A DNA stretch of 64,000 nucleotides from Anseranas semipalmata (taxonomy: Eukaryota; Chordata; Aves; Anseriformes; Anseranatidae), in the NCBI GenBank assembly GCA_013399115.1, contig VXAA01001410.1, forward strand, positions 62,001 through 126,000. Reading direction: 5' to 3'. The notes below the pieces were generated by a model. The model saw only the letters and a list, made by a program, of their open reading frames with translations, was not told the origin of the DNA and did not search any database. This document shows, piece by piece, positions 1 through 15,200 of the stretch. Each line of letters starts with the position of its first letter. Positions within the stretch are counted from its first letter, which is position 1. Made by a program: the position numbers and the translations under genes.

Positions 1-3000
1 AAAAAAGGCAGAATTGCTCTTGAAGTGTTCTGATTTAAGTTTAGTGCAAATGGGTAACTATTGTATGTCTGAGTGTCTCATTAGCTTGCCGGTTGGAACG
101 CTAAATGTAAATACTTGGAGAAAGATCGTGTTTCTTTTAATGAATTCTCGTTACGTGAGGATTTTTACATCCATCAGCACACTTAAATGCTTCCTGTTAC
201 CACTCTTCCTGCTCTGTTTTGCAGTTGCATCCATGGGTTTCTTAATTCAGCACAGACTATTGAGCGGTCAATGACCAACAGTACTGCACATTTTCTGTTA
301 GCTTGCCTGCAGTTTCATTAAAATGCTGTGCCCTAATAAAATGTAAGAAAAGGTGAGGCTTTCTTGCACAGCCTCTGGTCATAAAAATATGGTGATTATT
401 TTGTGAATGAAGAAACCATTTTACCAAATGTAAACAGGATGGAGTTCCATAGGTTAATCTCGTAGTAGATTCATGTTAAAATGCAAGTGTTATTTTGTGG
501 GTTTTGTCTGTAGTTTGCCAGAACAAAATCTGCAGGCAGTTTTTGTAGGATGCTGCCATAACATGTCCCGTGATGTGGGACGTCTGTCAAGTAGCTTGTT
601 GCTCGTCATCCTTCCTTGAAATACCCAGTTTTTGTACTGTGATAATTTTAGCATTTTGAATGCAGAATGAGACTTTGTCCTTACACAGTTTGGTAGTTGA
701 TTTTGAACTCACATGAAGGAGAAAAATCTTGTTTTCTGGCTGAGAAAAAGATAAAACGGTGATCTGCTCAGCAAGGAAAACCTCTTCAGCAGTTCCCGCA
801 AGCCAGGCCTGTTATGATTATCAACAGTAATGAAACATTGTTTGTTAGAAAAGAAACCTGACTGCCTTTTCATTTCTAGCTGTAAAATACACTGGAAATG
901 GAAGACGTCAAACAATAGCTTTCCGGATGCGTTCGTTTTATTTGTTTTCATCCACAACGTATGGCAGCAAATCGTGAAGAACAGAGCCTCATTTTAGGGC
1001 TAGAGTAGTGAACACCTTTTAGGGCCAATTTTTATTAGAAGACTTTCAAAAGCATTTAATTATTTCTTGGCTAAGGAAGGGTAAATATGTAAGAGCTCAC
1101 ATAGCCCTAACTTAGACTAATATTTAAATGCTAAAGTCACTGCACAGTAAAATTCAGACAATTATAAAAATGTTACCTCACTGTTTTCATTTTTAACTCT
1201 CAAACTGAGTAATTAGCCAAGCGTATACCAATTTCTGACAGAATAGTGGATGCCTAGAGAGGTGTTCATTTACATATCAAGGTCTTCATGAAGCCCTCAG
1301 GGATCACAGCTCGCTCTTTTATATTACACACTCAGATTTCAAATGCAACAAAGTTTATGTTGAGAAGTTTTTAAGATGTCACTGTTTAGGCCTCAAAAGT
1401 TCAACAGCAACAACAAAACTAAAGAATCCAGAGAAACAGCTCCCACATCATAGGAAGTCCGTGCTATACAAAACCCCAGATTTCAGGGGAGAAACTGGAA
1501 GTTAGCTTCACGAGGACTGACCTCGAAGCCTTTGGAGGAAAAAAAGGGTCACAGGCAACGCAAAGGGTCTCTTCTTCAGGTGGCCCAAGCCCTTGCGAGC
1601 AGTGCTGCAGGTGATGCTGTGCAGGGAACGGCCCTTTTGCAGAAGGACCCTGTGCACTACAGCTTCTCCTGTGGAGCAGCTGCAGATACATGGGCTGGGG
1701 TTCTCTCCTGGGTTTTGACTAAAATGGTAGGGAAGTAGAACCTAGGTTTGCCATGGCTTTCAGCTCATTGCTTTGTTCCGTTGTACAAGGAGGAGAGGGA
1801 TTGCCTTTGCCTGGCTGGTGGGGCAGAGGAGAATGTGTGCTTCCTTCCAGCTGGTGGCCTAGGCTGGAAATTTAGAGACAATGGCATAAATGGAAACGTT
1901 TATGGAGGGAAGCAAGCTCAAAAGGGTTGTGATGCAGGAATGATGCACTGGTTATACAAAAAATCCTGAAGTAACAAAATAATGTTTTCCAGAGGCTGGT
2001 AGGGTAACGAGGAAAGTTTTACCGGTTTTGGGGCAGTTTGTTTGGGTGTGGAGTCTCTTGACAGATGCTGACATTTCAGTAGCTCTTTTATCCTCACGCT
2101 AAATCCTCCAAGTCATTAATGTCTGTTGGGTTTGATTTCAGCAGAAAATGGTGTGCTTTGCACATGAAATCAGTAGCTTACTGAGGAGCTTAAATTGTTT
2201 TATTTAGCCTAACTTTAAGCACCAGTTTCTCCAAACCATGGTCTTGGACCTCAACAACGGGTGATGAAATATCTCCATAGCTGTAATTTGAGATACTATG
2301 TGTGCGAAGCGTCCGTAGAGTAGTGCTGAGTCTCCTTAGTATCTGCCTGATGCATGCCAAATTTTTAGAAAGATTTTGCAGAGGGGAAATCTGCGTGAGC
2401 CCTTCTTCTTGGAGAAGGCTTATCTAGAATTGGGACTAGACTTTATGCTTCTGATTTGGAACAAATGGCACTTAGTGTTTTGAAGGCTTTATCGATGGCC
2501 ACCATGGTTTATTGATGAATTACTTGAATGTTTGTGCTCTAAACAGTTTCTGATTTTTATAAAGCAGTTTCTATCTTTGTTATAAGCTTATAGCTGTTGT
2601 GCAGGTCTTTAAAAGTACAGGAATATACTATTTCTTTATTTTGAACAACCACAGAAGACTGCTTGATACCAAACTATATTTTTGATATGAGTGTAATTTG
2701 TGTTTGCAGGTAATGTAACTCTGTTCTGGTTATGGTATGAAGATCACATAGGTTGTAAATGAGGGTTGTTCTTGAGTTACACACATTTTACTTCAGCTGG
2801 TTGGCCTGATGGCTGTTAACAGCCACTTACACTGTGGAACCACTTTATAGTGAAATCTTCGGTGTCCCCTTCGCTTGTGCCTCCTCTGCTCAAGAGATCA
2901 ACTTCATGGTAGGTGGGCTTTCCACAGCAGAGGAGCTGTGACTTGAATTGTGCAATATGGCATTGCACGACATTGCTCTAGGAGCAGTGAGAGAGATTTT

Positions 3001-3211
3001 TATTTCCCTTGATTATGAAATCAGTTTGTCCTTTCCAAATTCACTATAAACTGGGTCAGCTATGAATCTGAGCTTCAGAGAAGCCCATGCTGATGGCATT
3101 GCATAGATTATTGCATCCTAATCTTGCATGTCTTTTGGCAAAGCTTTCTTTTATTCTTAATTTATATTTCCTTTCTTGCTGCAGTTTTTTCTCTTTATTT
3201 TTCTATTGTAG
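1..3211 (+). other. SRPX intron 1, 3' part
   Basis: No coding exon was found before the acceptor at 3210-3211. There is no CpG-rich stretch and no leucine-rich signal-peptide reading frame followed by a donor, so the SRPX promoter and exon 1 are not here. The short open frames show no similarity I recognise. The interval is AT-rich single-copy sequence. Confidence 0.7.
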
Positions 3212-3271
3212 GATCGGGATATTCACCCCTTGAAGATGACGAAGATGTGTATGCACGCAATAGATATAAAG
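3212..3271 (+). CDS. SRPX: SRPX exon 2: acidic N-terminal linker
   Basis: The acceptor is ttctattgtag and the donor is G|gtgaat. The 60 bases encode [20 protein letters not shown], close to the start of mature human SRPX (GSGDSPLEDDE). The exon starts inside a glycine codon and ends one base into the next codon, which is completed as Glu by exon 3. This lies just after the predicted signal peptide. Confidence 0.9.
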
Positions 3272-6200
3272 GTGAATGCTTTGCTTATGTACTAATGAGG
3301 ATCAGCTGGTTGCTGAGAGAAAGCTGCCTTTTTCTTTTTGTGAATTATAAAATCTTGCAGATCCAGCTCCATGTTTTTTGTTTTTTTTTTTTTCCCCTGT
3401 GGATTTTATATCAAGATTTAATTTTTACCCTTTTTTAACAATGGAAATAAGACCAAGTCTTGATCACCACTCTTATGCACCTGAATAAGTAACTTTTGCA
3501 CTGCCGTGGCTCTTGATAGTTCAGGTTGCAAGATCATGAAAATCTATGAAGAGCTTCTCTTCTTTCTTCTTCATACATCATAACAAAACCATCAATGATA
3601 AGCTGACTGAAAACCTGGGCCTATTGATGGTAATGTATAGAAGTACATGCAAGAGAACATGATTTTCATGACTTTCTTTTCCATAAAATTGTTTTCATTT
3701 CGGGTTAACTTGCTACCTGAAATGTTAAGTGAAGTGTGTTTAACAAGTGAACATGTGCATTGTAAAACCAATTATGTAGCTGGATGAATAAGTGAATAGA
3801 CTTGCATGATTATAAAGCAAATTCAGGTTTTCTTCCATATTCTAGAAGATTTTGCCGTTCAGCAAGATTGAGAAGCTTTTTGCCACTAGTAGTAAACTTT
3901 CCATTTACTCTGTCCATTTTCTTAAAAAGTCCTTTGCAATACGGCCCTCCTCTGCCAAAATCCCTCAGAAGCCCAAGCGATAAAGAAACTTGGTATTTGT
4001 TTTGTCACTTTAAATGGCAACTGTTGCTTTTCAGTAAACTGATCTGTGAACATGCTAGAATTGTAATGTACTTGTTTTGATTACTTGAGCACACTGGATG
4101 TTGGTGTCGTGTTGTATGTTATTGATACTTTGCAGAAAATTAATGGGCCTTAAATAAGAGGTAAGTCATAAAGTAATTCAGACATTTATGAACAGCAGTG
4201 ACACTATGGCTATATTGCTGTTTTCATAAAGTTCTTACATTCCTCCCAGTAAATACTTCAGCGTAAAATTGTGCTTTGAAACACGTGCATATTTCTCTAA
4301 AGCTTTCTTTATGTAAACTCATTTTTCTTTGCCTTTTAACGTGTAACCCTTTGTGGACCCTTAGAAAAAGAATCCCAGAGATCATGAAGATAAATCAATG
4401 CCAATTCATGCCAGGGCAGGCAAGTAGTTAAAATGCGGATTCTGTATAAATTCCTTTTATACGGTGATCCAAAATGGATTATATTAATGTCAGCCAAAAT
4501 GTCACCAGGGTAAGTGAAACATAATGACTCATTCACACAGATATTAAAAACTACCCTGAGCTTGGAAGCTCTACTGCCAAGTGTTGAAGATCGGACAATG
4601 TGAATCTAAGAATATAAAGCACGGAGCAGAAAAGTCTCACTCCTCATTAGCATACTTATTTAAGTTGGTAATGGGGGGAAGGGGAGTAGAGAAGGACAAA
4701 GCAAGGAAAAATGGGCTAAGTAGCTATGTTCAGAGCTGCTCCTTGAACGTGCAGTCCAGCATTTTGGTTATGGCCTATTGCTTGGTTAATAAAACTTCCC
4801 AGTAGCCAGTAACTAAATTAATTTGCTTAACTTATGTTAACATGCATAAGCAGTGCTGTGTTTTTTCTTTGCACGCTAAAGAGTGCAAGCATGCACACGG
4901 ATTTGTCCTTACTGGACACATGCAAACAAAAAAATTGCAGTTTATGGGAGGGAACTGACCTCCTACCAAACCCTTTTGTTTTCATCTGGATGTTTTTCAG
5001 CTCACTCAGCTTTCCAGAGAAACATTGCTGAGACTTTCTGTGTCTGCAGCATTTTTACAGAGCTTTTCCCTCCCTCCCTGGTGAACCCTCTGCTCTGCTG
5101 GCTGGTGTACCCGCCAGTACAACTGGTCATTTTGCATGCTGATTATGAAGGAAAACTGAGACTGGTGTATAAACAGGACTGAGGGGCTGGGGGAAACGAT
5201 GCTCAAGAAAATGCTTTCCTTCCTGCCACTTGGCATGGCTGTCTTGGATCGCATTTTGTGAGGAAAAGCTTCCCAAATACAGCAGTTCCTGTGTTCATCA
5301 CTGCTATAACACCAACTGCTCTGATGATCCTGGTTCTCCTAGCATGTTTTCTCAAATACTGTAACGATCAAACTGTAGCCTCAGCTGTAGAGGCAACATT
5401 GTGGCTTCAGCCATTTCTGCTTGCTGTCTGTTTCCAGTGGTTTCAGACAGAATTGAGTCTTTGAAATGTTTTACTACTAAATGATAATGCAGGCTACTGT
5501 ATTGCTAAGGCATGGTGCAAACTGTCCATTAAACAGAAAAACACTGCACAGGACTTCTACCTAAAAACTCAGATTTCGTTTGCTTGAACAGAGCCCCAGA
5601 GAAGCTCCAGAAGAAATGCCTGGGAAACCTGTAGCTTCTCTTATTGCCAGAGCCTCCAGGAACAGGGCTGATCTTGTCTTGAGGCAGGGGATAGATGTGT
5701 GACCTCTCCAGGCCGTATCCAGCCCTAATAATTCCATAAATACTACATGTAGCTGCTTAGCCTTTGAAAAACAGTATGTGCCTTCACTTAGAAATAAACA
5801 GACTTTGATCTAAAACTTTGTTGGGTTGTTTGATGTGCTTTCAGGCACATAAGCTTTTCAAGTTAGCTGGTTTTTATTGTGATATCAGTTGGTCCGAACC
5901 CAGATCCTTGTCCCTTATAAACCCTGCCTCACCTCTTTTCTTTGTAATCACTTTCAGTTTTAGAGTAAGCATAATAATATTTTAGATCAAACAGATGTTC
6001 CTCCTAAGCTCTTCAAGTTATCTGCATCCAAAAGCATGTCTGTTTTTGTTTTCATTTCTAACAGTATCGTTTCGTCCAGTAAAGATGCATTACCCCTCCC
6101 TAGGAGCTCAGTTTCTCTCAGTGGACCACCATAGCTGCCACAACACCACAGCAAGCTGTTGCTTTTCAGCATGCAGTTTGTGCATTAAACTGCATTTGTT

Positions 6201-9200
6201 AGCTGTTAGCCTTTTTTTTTTTTTTTTTTTTAATATACATGCAGCTGTTTACTCAAGGCAAGTATGTCTGTAAAGCCACAAAAATTCTGAGGAAAACTCT
6301 GGCAAATTGGCAATACCTGAAGCAGCTGCTTTGCCTTTCTGATTGGCCTCCTGCTCATGTTGCAGTGTATTTGTCTTAACACCCTTTACGAAGGAAATCA
6401 GTCGTGCTCATTTGCACTTTACGTACACAGAAGACCTTAGGCATGAATAATTTGAACTGATTAGCCAAAAGATTGCCTAGCTGGCTGGGGCAAAAGCCCA
6501 GCCTGCCACGCTCTGCATTCCCCAAGTCGTGCTGATTTCAGGCTTAAGCCCTTCTTCTTACTGACGTTTGGGGTCTCAGGGCATGAGAAAATGAAGTGGG
6601 ACAGAAGGGACTGAAGTTTTGGGGGTCAGCCCGCTGAAGGGGAGATCATATAAAAGCTGCTGTTTGCTAAGGGGAGGAGGAAAAATTCTCCAGCAGGTGA
6701 AGGAGGCAGAGGCCGCCTCCGTGAATGCAGGATGCGTGGCCTGCCCTCGGGAGTGGTCTGAGCCGAGGCTTGAGGCCGCTCCCGCAGCTGAGGGGGCTGC
6801 AGAGGGATGCTGCCGTAGCTGGCTGACTGTTGGTTCCTCACCTGCTCTCCCAGCTTTCATTTGGTTGGCAGCGAGCAGTGCGAGCTGTGGTGACGCGGCC
6901 CTTCAATGGAGTGCCCCAACCTCAGTTGACGAGTTTTTTGGTTTTTTGGTTTGTTTGTTTGTTTGTTTGTTTTTTGGAAACTATGGGGTAGAGATTAGGA
7001 TGAAGGGCAGGGGATAGTGCTTCTAAAACAAAAAGAACCACCCTCCACCAAACTACTTTTTCGTAATTGTAGGGTAAATAGTGGAACATTCAGTACTTTC
7101 AGGAAACAGGAGGATAGGTGGGAAAATTAAAAATAATAATAATAAAAAAAAAAAGATAAAAAAGAGATGCGATGGTTGTATGGCTGAGCCAAAAAGCTGA
7201 ACCGCACTCTGCCCTAGCCTGCCGTTGGACTGCTCTGCTGATTTCCCTCAGCCTCAGTTATGGCGTATTTGGCGACAATGGACACAATGCCACCTATGTA
7301 TCTTTGTCAAGAGTTTTCAGATGTATTGGTGAAACACAAAAATAAGCATGCCACAGTGCAATAAGAGTGCTTCAGAAACCGACGAGTCTAGAGCCCTTGG
7401 ACTAGTCAAAACTCTGATAATGAGTCTCTGATTTCGGTCCTCAGGTGCTCTTTCTGCTTCTTCAGGACCAGCACAGCAAAATGGAGGTGGAAAATCCAGT
7501 TTCCATTGGGAAAGTATAAATATGGCCTAGAGATGTTCTACACTGAACGTAAACTGTAACAGGCTGTGTTGATTTTTGTTTTTGTATGTGAAACTGATCC
7601 CAATGATGTAGAAAAATGTACATAACTACCATGAGAATTAAGAGTTAGAAGTAACAATCTGCCAAAGCGTTGCTTTTTTCCAGAAGTTATTTTTAAATGT
7701 CTCCTATGACTTAGTAAGGATGAAAGCTAAAACTCTTTGACTCGGGCTTTGTTTTCTCTTTTCTTTCTTTCTTTCTTCTTTTTTTCTCTCTTCTTTTCTC
7801 TGGCTGACTTCTCTAGGACTTTGAAAGTTTTGCTACCTACCTCCCACATGTCACACAGGGTCACACTGGATTTCAAGACCTATTGTCTCTCTCTTTTGCC
7901 TTGCAGTCCCTCCATCCCTCTAGATATGTCCTGTTCAAATCTTGGAGCCGAGAAGGGGCAGGCTTAGTCACTGCTTGTGTAGGAAACTCCTGCTGAAAAG
8001 CTGCCCAGTGCAGAAAAAGCAGTGCTTTCTTAGTGCACGCTGTTGTCAAAGCTCAACAAAGATTTTGAAGCTTTGCTTGAGAAGAAGTCTGTCTGATACT
8101 GCACCCATCAGTATCCCAGTATGGTGTTAAGTCCTCCCAAGAAGACAGTACCCACATTGTGACTACTTTGAAGTCCTGACTAATTGTTAACAATTTAGTT
8201 TTATAGGCATTTGTGTTTCCCTTTTTCCTACAAATTTGGCAGAAGCATTAGCCATAAAGTTCCAGCAAAATTCCAGCTTTCCTCTGACGTGGCAGATGCA
8301 TCCTTGTCGCTGTCCTGCATCCAGGAGCAAGTAGAAGGTGGTTCTTGTTCTCCAGGCCATGGGTCTGGGTTATTAGGGAAGGGTCGTCCTCCACCCATCC
8401 TTGAGGTGAGGAGTACAACACACCAAGTCCAGACTTTTGAGAACTGAATTTAGAACGGGATTTGGATTTCCACAGCGTGGGTTCCTTTTCCTGCGTGTGT
8501 GCTAAGTGTATGCTGATAAATGAACATTGACACCCTCTGAAGGATTTGGCAGGAGGAAGTGCAGGCTTTTATGCTGTCAAATACACATGTTGTGCCTGAA
8601 TTGCACACATTGCACTTGGAAGCTGCAGATTGCTGCCAAAAAGAGCAGAATAAGGTTAGAGCTTTCTCGACAGCTCTTCACTCAGTCTGCTGGAATCGCA
8701 TTCAATTTAATCACAGCAGTGACACTGTACACATTTGCTGGTAGAAGGTTATTTTGTGGGTGATACAATGAGTGTTTGAATGTTTCAATGTGGAACCATA
8801 GAACTGCTGAGAACTCTAAGGGAGCTGCTGTTCTTGTCCACTTTTCAGTTCAGCTTTAACCCTGGGTGCTAACTTGGAAATTAATTTTGAAAAACTGGAG
8901 CCAAACTTAAACTCTGAATGGTTGTTCTGATGTGTGGAGTATGTATACATACAGACATGATATACTGGCAATGTGATTTATCCAGGTGACATCCTTTCTA
9001 AATGTGGGAGAGCTTGAACTGACACAGAGTTCATCCAAGGCAATGTTCTGTACTGCTCAATTTGTTATGCAGGATTTGATTTAATGGACAGTAGGAGAGC
9101 TAAATGTTGTAAAGACTACACCTACAACCAGACCAAGTAAGTTACTAATGCAAACTTGCCTTACCAAAGAGAAGTTAGATGTATCCATTTAAAAACAAGA

Positions 9201-12200
9201 GGGGGAAAGAAAGGTCTGGCTGTCATCAGTCTGTCCACATGGTGGCACACTTATTCCATGGACAAAAAAAAAAACCAAAACACCATAACCCCCCCAGTCT
9301 ATTGGCTATGATCTTTTATATTTGTAATAAAAAAGAGCTGCCAGTCTTTGAAGGCCTGACCTTCTGATATGTAAGCACTGAGTGCAGCACCTTGCTGCAC
9401 TGTTACCTTTCCGCTTTTGAGGATATGTGGCTTTTTAAGTAAGATTTTCGGTCTTCTCTGTGACCTTGAATAAAGAAAATGATTTTATATTTGTGTCTGA
9501 CCTTTTACGTTTTGTGAAGTACTGTGTGCATTTCTTTTTTACTCTCTGTGCTAGAAACACCATGGTGCTCTCCCATTAAGGTGAAACATGGTTATGCAAA
9601 CTGCAGGACACCTCAGGGGGAATATTACAAGAATGTACTGGGGACGAGATGTGATATTCGTTGTCAAAAAGGCTACGAACTGCATGGCCCTCAGCAGCTC
9701 ATTTGTCAGTCAAGCAAGCGCTGGTCTGGGAAAGTGCTGTGCAAACGTAAGTAGCACCGAACTCCGTGCGCGCGGGCTGCACCGCAGATTGGGCAGCCAC
9801 TGAGCTCTGCTTGTCTTTGTACCTGGTGTAGCTGAAACCTGCAGATGCTAAGGTGTTGAAAGGAAACGGTGATCTGCTGATGGTCATTCGTATTTTAGAC
9901 ATTGACAAGATGTTTGGCTATGCAGACTGGCTTGTCACCTGAGGATCCTGCATGGTACGTGGCTGATAAGTATCATGAGAGGACAGACAGGGAATGTTTT
10001 ATGAGTGTGGGATTTTGATTTGTAGGCAGGGTTTTACGACAAGAGCCATAAAACTTCTTTAAAATGTTGTCCATCGTGGATTTTGTAAGCTGACGCAATT
10101 TGTATCAGGTGTCTAAGTGGGCTCTTGCAGTAAAACCTTTTCTGAGAAGAAAGGAATAGGTACATGCCATCTCTTTCTCAAATAAATACTGCATTAGGCT
10201 AATGTGTATGTAAAGTTAAATTTGAAACGTGATAAATAAGTTAAATAAGAAAAGTGTGAAAAGCCTCATGTGGAGCATCGCTTGCTCCCACTGAACATTT
10301 CTTAGCTGTGTCTTTATTTCTCTGCGATACCCGAGTGACATTCCTCTAAAAAGCAGGATGACGGGTTTCCAGAAATCCGTGTTATCTGTTCCAGAGAAGC
10401 GCTGCCCCACCCTCTCCATGCCGACCAACGGGGGCTTCAAGTGTTTGGATGGTGCCTACTTCGGCTCGAGGTGCGAGTACTACTGCTCACCGGGCTACCA
10501 GCTGAAGGGCGACCGCATCGTCACGTGCATGGACAACAAAGTGTGGAGCGGCCGGCCAGCTTCCTGCGTTGGTGAGTAGGATGCTCCAGCTGCACCTTGA
10601 TGGCTCCCTGGACCTGCTGCTGCTGCTGCTCACGCCCTGCAAATTAATTCCAAAATGGGCCTGTATCCTGTTCCTGGGGGAAGAAAAGCAGTTGTCCTTT
10701 TCGGGAAGCAGAGAACAGTTTCCCAAGGGATACAGCGTGCTTTCTGTCCCTTACTACTTTCAGTCATGAGTGATCATCTTTCTAACGCACATGCTGTCAG
10801 CTCCAGGCATTATCACTTAAATAAAGATGAGGCTAGCTAGTATCAATGGTCAGTGTTTTACAGTGCTTACAACAGCCTTCCCTGATCTCGTGGGTAACTC
10901 TTCTCTAGTTGTAACTACCTTGCTGCTTTCCTAGCATGGTCTCTGTGCTGGAGTCTGTCATGCTCCCTGCAATTTAATGATAAAACAAGTTGGAAACGAA
11001 TCCCTTTTTCTGACCTCCCCTGTTGCTTTTGTTTTTTGATATCACAGTCTCCAGCTATACCCGGTGAATATGGGTGGATTGTAGTCACCAGCATGGTTGC
11101 AGTGAGCTAGACTGAGTTTCAACCTAGTTCACATGAGTTATGCCAGCAATTTTCATTACGTAGTCAGCAGTCTCCTGGGAACCTTGGCTGGAATAATTTT
11201 TATATCCATACATCAAAAAGGAGAGAAACAAATACCGAGATTTAACTTTTCTTCACACTAATGAGATTTCAGCGCATAGCGAAGTCTCAGCTGCTGTTCT
11301 TGTTTCTGGGAAGTCTCTGATTAAAGGTTCAGCAGCTACCACAAAGGAAAGCACTTTTTAGCCATCTGAATTGGCTACCAGTAATCTAAGCTTGTGGGTG
11401 GTAGCATATTTGTGCTCAGTGTTTTTTGTGTATGATAACTTGGTTTTCCTCAGAGTGCCTGTGGCTCAGTCTAGGTTAGTAAATAGCTTTGGAGTCTCTC
11501 CACTGTGGCTTTACATTCATAGAATTTTATTTAGTTTTCCTGCGACTTGCTGTTGTACAAATGTATAAATGATCCTGCTGCTTAGGTCCAACTTGTCTGT
11601 GGTATCTCTTGTTTTTATTTACAAAAACGAGCCATGTCCTTCTCAGTGGTGTGGGCAAAGGAAGAAAACAAACCCTTTTAAGTTTGGGAATGATAAAATG
11701 TTGTTCTTTGTATTTCCTGGCACTTTTAGAACCTCATCTGTTTGCAGCAACAGGGTGCTTATTGCAGAGGATGCTGTCTTGCAGAGTAGGGAGTAAACAA
11801 TTATGGTTTGAGCAAAAAAGAGAAGCTAGGGATAGCACTTACACTTCTTTTTCATTCCAAAAATGCAGGTTGGTTGTTACATAGGATATGATTGCAAGTC
11901 CCAAGTAACCCAGTAAAAGTAATACTATTTATATAAGTTCTGACAATACCACATAGTATGGAGAGGACCCCTTCAAACCGTGTGTGTACACAGTTCCTGC
12001 ATGCACGTAGCGAGTCAGGCAGTTAGCAAACTGTTTAATAAGATTATCTTTTGACCTGCTGATAAGTAGGAGGGAGATTTCTTTGTGACCAGACATGACC
12101 TTAACAGCGTAATGCAGGTTGTGACTGAACACATGTCCCTTACTGTAATTCAGTGGTACAGAGAAGTTGTCAGTGAATTGGGCCAGAACTTACCATGGGC

Positions 12201-15200
12201 CAGAAGAGAACTGGCTGAACAGAAGCTCTTCCTCGTTTTCAACTGAGGTTTAAAATTAAGGTGAGGAGAGCAATGAAATGTAAAGTCAAAGTTGTTGTTT
12301 TGTTACTTTAGCATATGAGCAACTGGTTGCACTGTGCACAGTAGGGATGTTATGTGTGATCACGGGCATGGGCTGGTAAAGTTCATGTCACTGGGAATAG
12401 GTAGGGAAGAGACCTGGGGACACCACAGGTATTAGCATCAAGTATGGATAATTACTACAGATCTGAATTTATAATCCTCTTGAAAACATGGGGCTCTCCT
12501 CTACCCTTTCATGCTGCAGTTGCACTGCTTAACATTTTTGCACAAAAGTACTTGGGGTTCACAGTGCAACATTGAAGATCCATGTAGGAAAGGGATCAGG
12601 CTAGTATCATTGCTGAAACAGGTATTCATTAAAAGGGGGAAAAAAGATTTTTTTTTTCCAAGAAAATCAGGTATATTTTAACAGTCACTTATGGAAGTCC
12701 TTACAGACTTCCTACAGAATTCTGTCCTAAAAAAGCAGCTTGTCCCCTGTCCCTCCTATAAGGGGAAGGATATCTTTCAGGATGCTGAAATAACTTTGAC
12801 TAAAAAAAGCTCATTGTATAGCCAGTTCAGTTATCAGTCAGCTAAACATGCCAATGCTCACTGGAATATTATATCCTTAATTCACTGTAACATAGATTGA
12901 AATAGGTATTTTCCTCTAGAAGATTGAAAAATGTCACCTTTTTTCTTTCTATAAAGGTTTCATTTTCTTGCTGATTGTATAACAGAAGTTGTGGTAAATG
13001 GCTCTCACCGTGCTAAGTCATCCTTTTGTCACATCCTAGGAAGATTGTATTGATAGGTAGTTAACTAACAGCTTCCAACTAGGGATGTCTGTAACAAGCT
13101 TTGCACTCTGAGTCATTAATTATACAGGCACTGATAATGGATGTTTTGAAATACAGAGCAGTGCCTTGCGGAGGGGGTAGGGAGAGCAGAACAATGTTTT
13201 TCATTCACCCTTTCATGATTTCGAGTCTCTTAATCTCTTTATGCTTTTGACACAGAATAATGTTTTGAATTAACTTCCAGCCATCATTTAACATCATCAG
13301 CAAGCAGTAATAACAGGGGTTTTATGTAGCAGCAGACCATTTACCTACCCCACACGGACTCTTGAATAAACATTGGCCATTCAATACCATTCCCCCTCTT
13401 TCTTTCCTGGTAAGTCCTCTCATCACCCCAAGCTCACAAGCAAATAACAAATGGTGAGAAAGGCAGTCAGCAAGCTCTGTAAATTTTTTTGTTGATATTG
13501 TTAATACGGCCACTCCCAGAAGTGCGTAAAAAAGAATAGATCTAAAAGCTATCTGAAAACTTAGCCTTTTCCTCCACAGAGTTCAAAAGCCTGCTTTAAA
13601 ATTGAATATTCCTCTGCTGACCACCTGACTTAATGCTGCCATTTCCACAACACCGCTCCCGAGCATGGGGCAGCACAGCAGCTGCTGCTGCTGAGTAGCC
13701 AAGAAAACTGGCTAGACAACTGACAAGAACGTAAGTGGCCGAACAGCTCCAAATTTTTGATGAAAACGCTTGTGCGTTTGCCTGGATGTTCTGTGGTCAC
13801 AGAACATTCTGTATTGTTCGTCTTGATGATGTGGAAGTCCAAGCTGGGTCATACCAGCCAGTCTTCTCTTGCTAAATAATGGAATGAGCTTTCTAATGAA
13901 TTAAGTGCTTAAAGCATGGGGTTCTTAAATACCACTCGGACTTTTGTTCCATCATTACATTTAATTTATACTGTCAATACCATGGTGCTGAGCTGTAGCT
14001 ACAGCAAACTAACCAGGCAAGAAGCAGACTTGGTGAGATCTGGCTAGTTTTCACCCTAATTCAGCTGTGCTGCTGGCTTACTGAGAGCAACGTGGTTTTG
14101 CAGAGGAGGGCAGCGCTCTCGTTGGCTGTGGTGTGAGCAGGTCTCCACACAAAGTGGGAAGGTAGTCTAAAGATAAGGGAGTGAATAAGAAACATGAGGA
14201 AAGGAGACAAAAAGCTTTATAAAGACCTAAACCTTTTCTCATTTAATTTTTTTTTTGAAAGATGGACAGATTGTGATTTGTGTCTGCCATGCAATGAAAA
14301 ACCAAGGCCTGCCACCCTTTAAATTTACGCAGCATTTTAAGGATTGTTTTCTATTTGCAGATAAAGAGCAATCCTGTGTTGTTGCTTATTTTTAAAGCCT
14401 GGTACATGACTCCATGAATTTAGACTTCATTTTGGGCATGACCCAAGAGATGGTCAAAAAACTGAGACTAAGTTATTAAAGGTAGATTTTTTTAATGATT
14501 GTGATGGTGTTTGGACTTGGTTCACCCATGTATTTCTCCTTGGCTAGCTGTACTGGCAAAGAAAGGCAAGTAGTTGTGCATCACCTTTATCCTGCATCAG
14601 GATCTTTTATCATCACCACTGTTCTCTTACTCCTGAGTAACAGTCACAGTGTTCTGGTAGCACTTAATCAAGCTTGCAATCAAGGTCTACTTCTTGTTTT
14701 GTATTACCTGTATAAGGCATTATTATAAGAATTACTCGAGAAAATCAAATGCAGCAGCAATTCTCTGCAAAATGACAATTTCGTCAATCATCTGTTGTTT
14801 CTCTTTTGCCATTGCTGCAGAAAAAATAACTAACAAGTTAATGGTAATGTGCAAGGTTAACATGCAGAGACAGATTTATGTTCAGTGCTTTACAGACATG
14901 CTTAATCTCAATATCCACTGCACAGGTGTACAAAGACAGGCAGAGCAGATAAACAGAAGGTCCAGGCTCCTTGGGTACAATCTTAGGGATCCTTCCTTAG
15001 AGTTCAAAGCTAAATGCAGGCAATTTGTTGGCAATACGTTTTAATTGGTGACTATATAAGGACAGTTATGATAAGTACTTTTAAATTAGTTATTTGGGGA
15101 GGGGGGAGATGCTCTTTGTTATCTCTTGCTCTTATTCCAAAAAGGTGAGCTGTACAGGCTCCACCTGCCTTGGCTGGATCAGCTCTGGTGTTGAGGAGGC

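Noticed and set aside
9524..9554. Methionine-led extension before sushi 1
   Set aside because: It is an open stretch of intron ahead of the acceptor at 9553-9554; the exon phase shows that translation arrives from exon 2.
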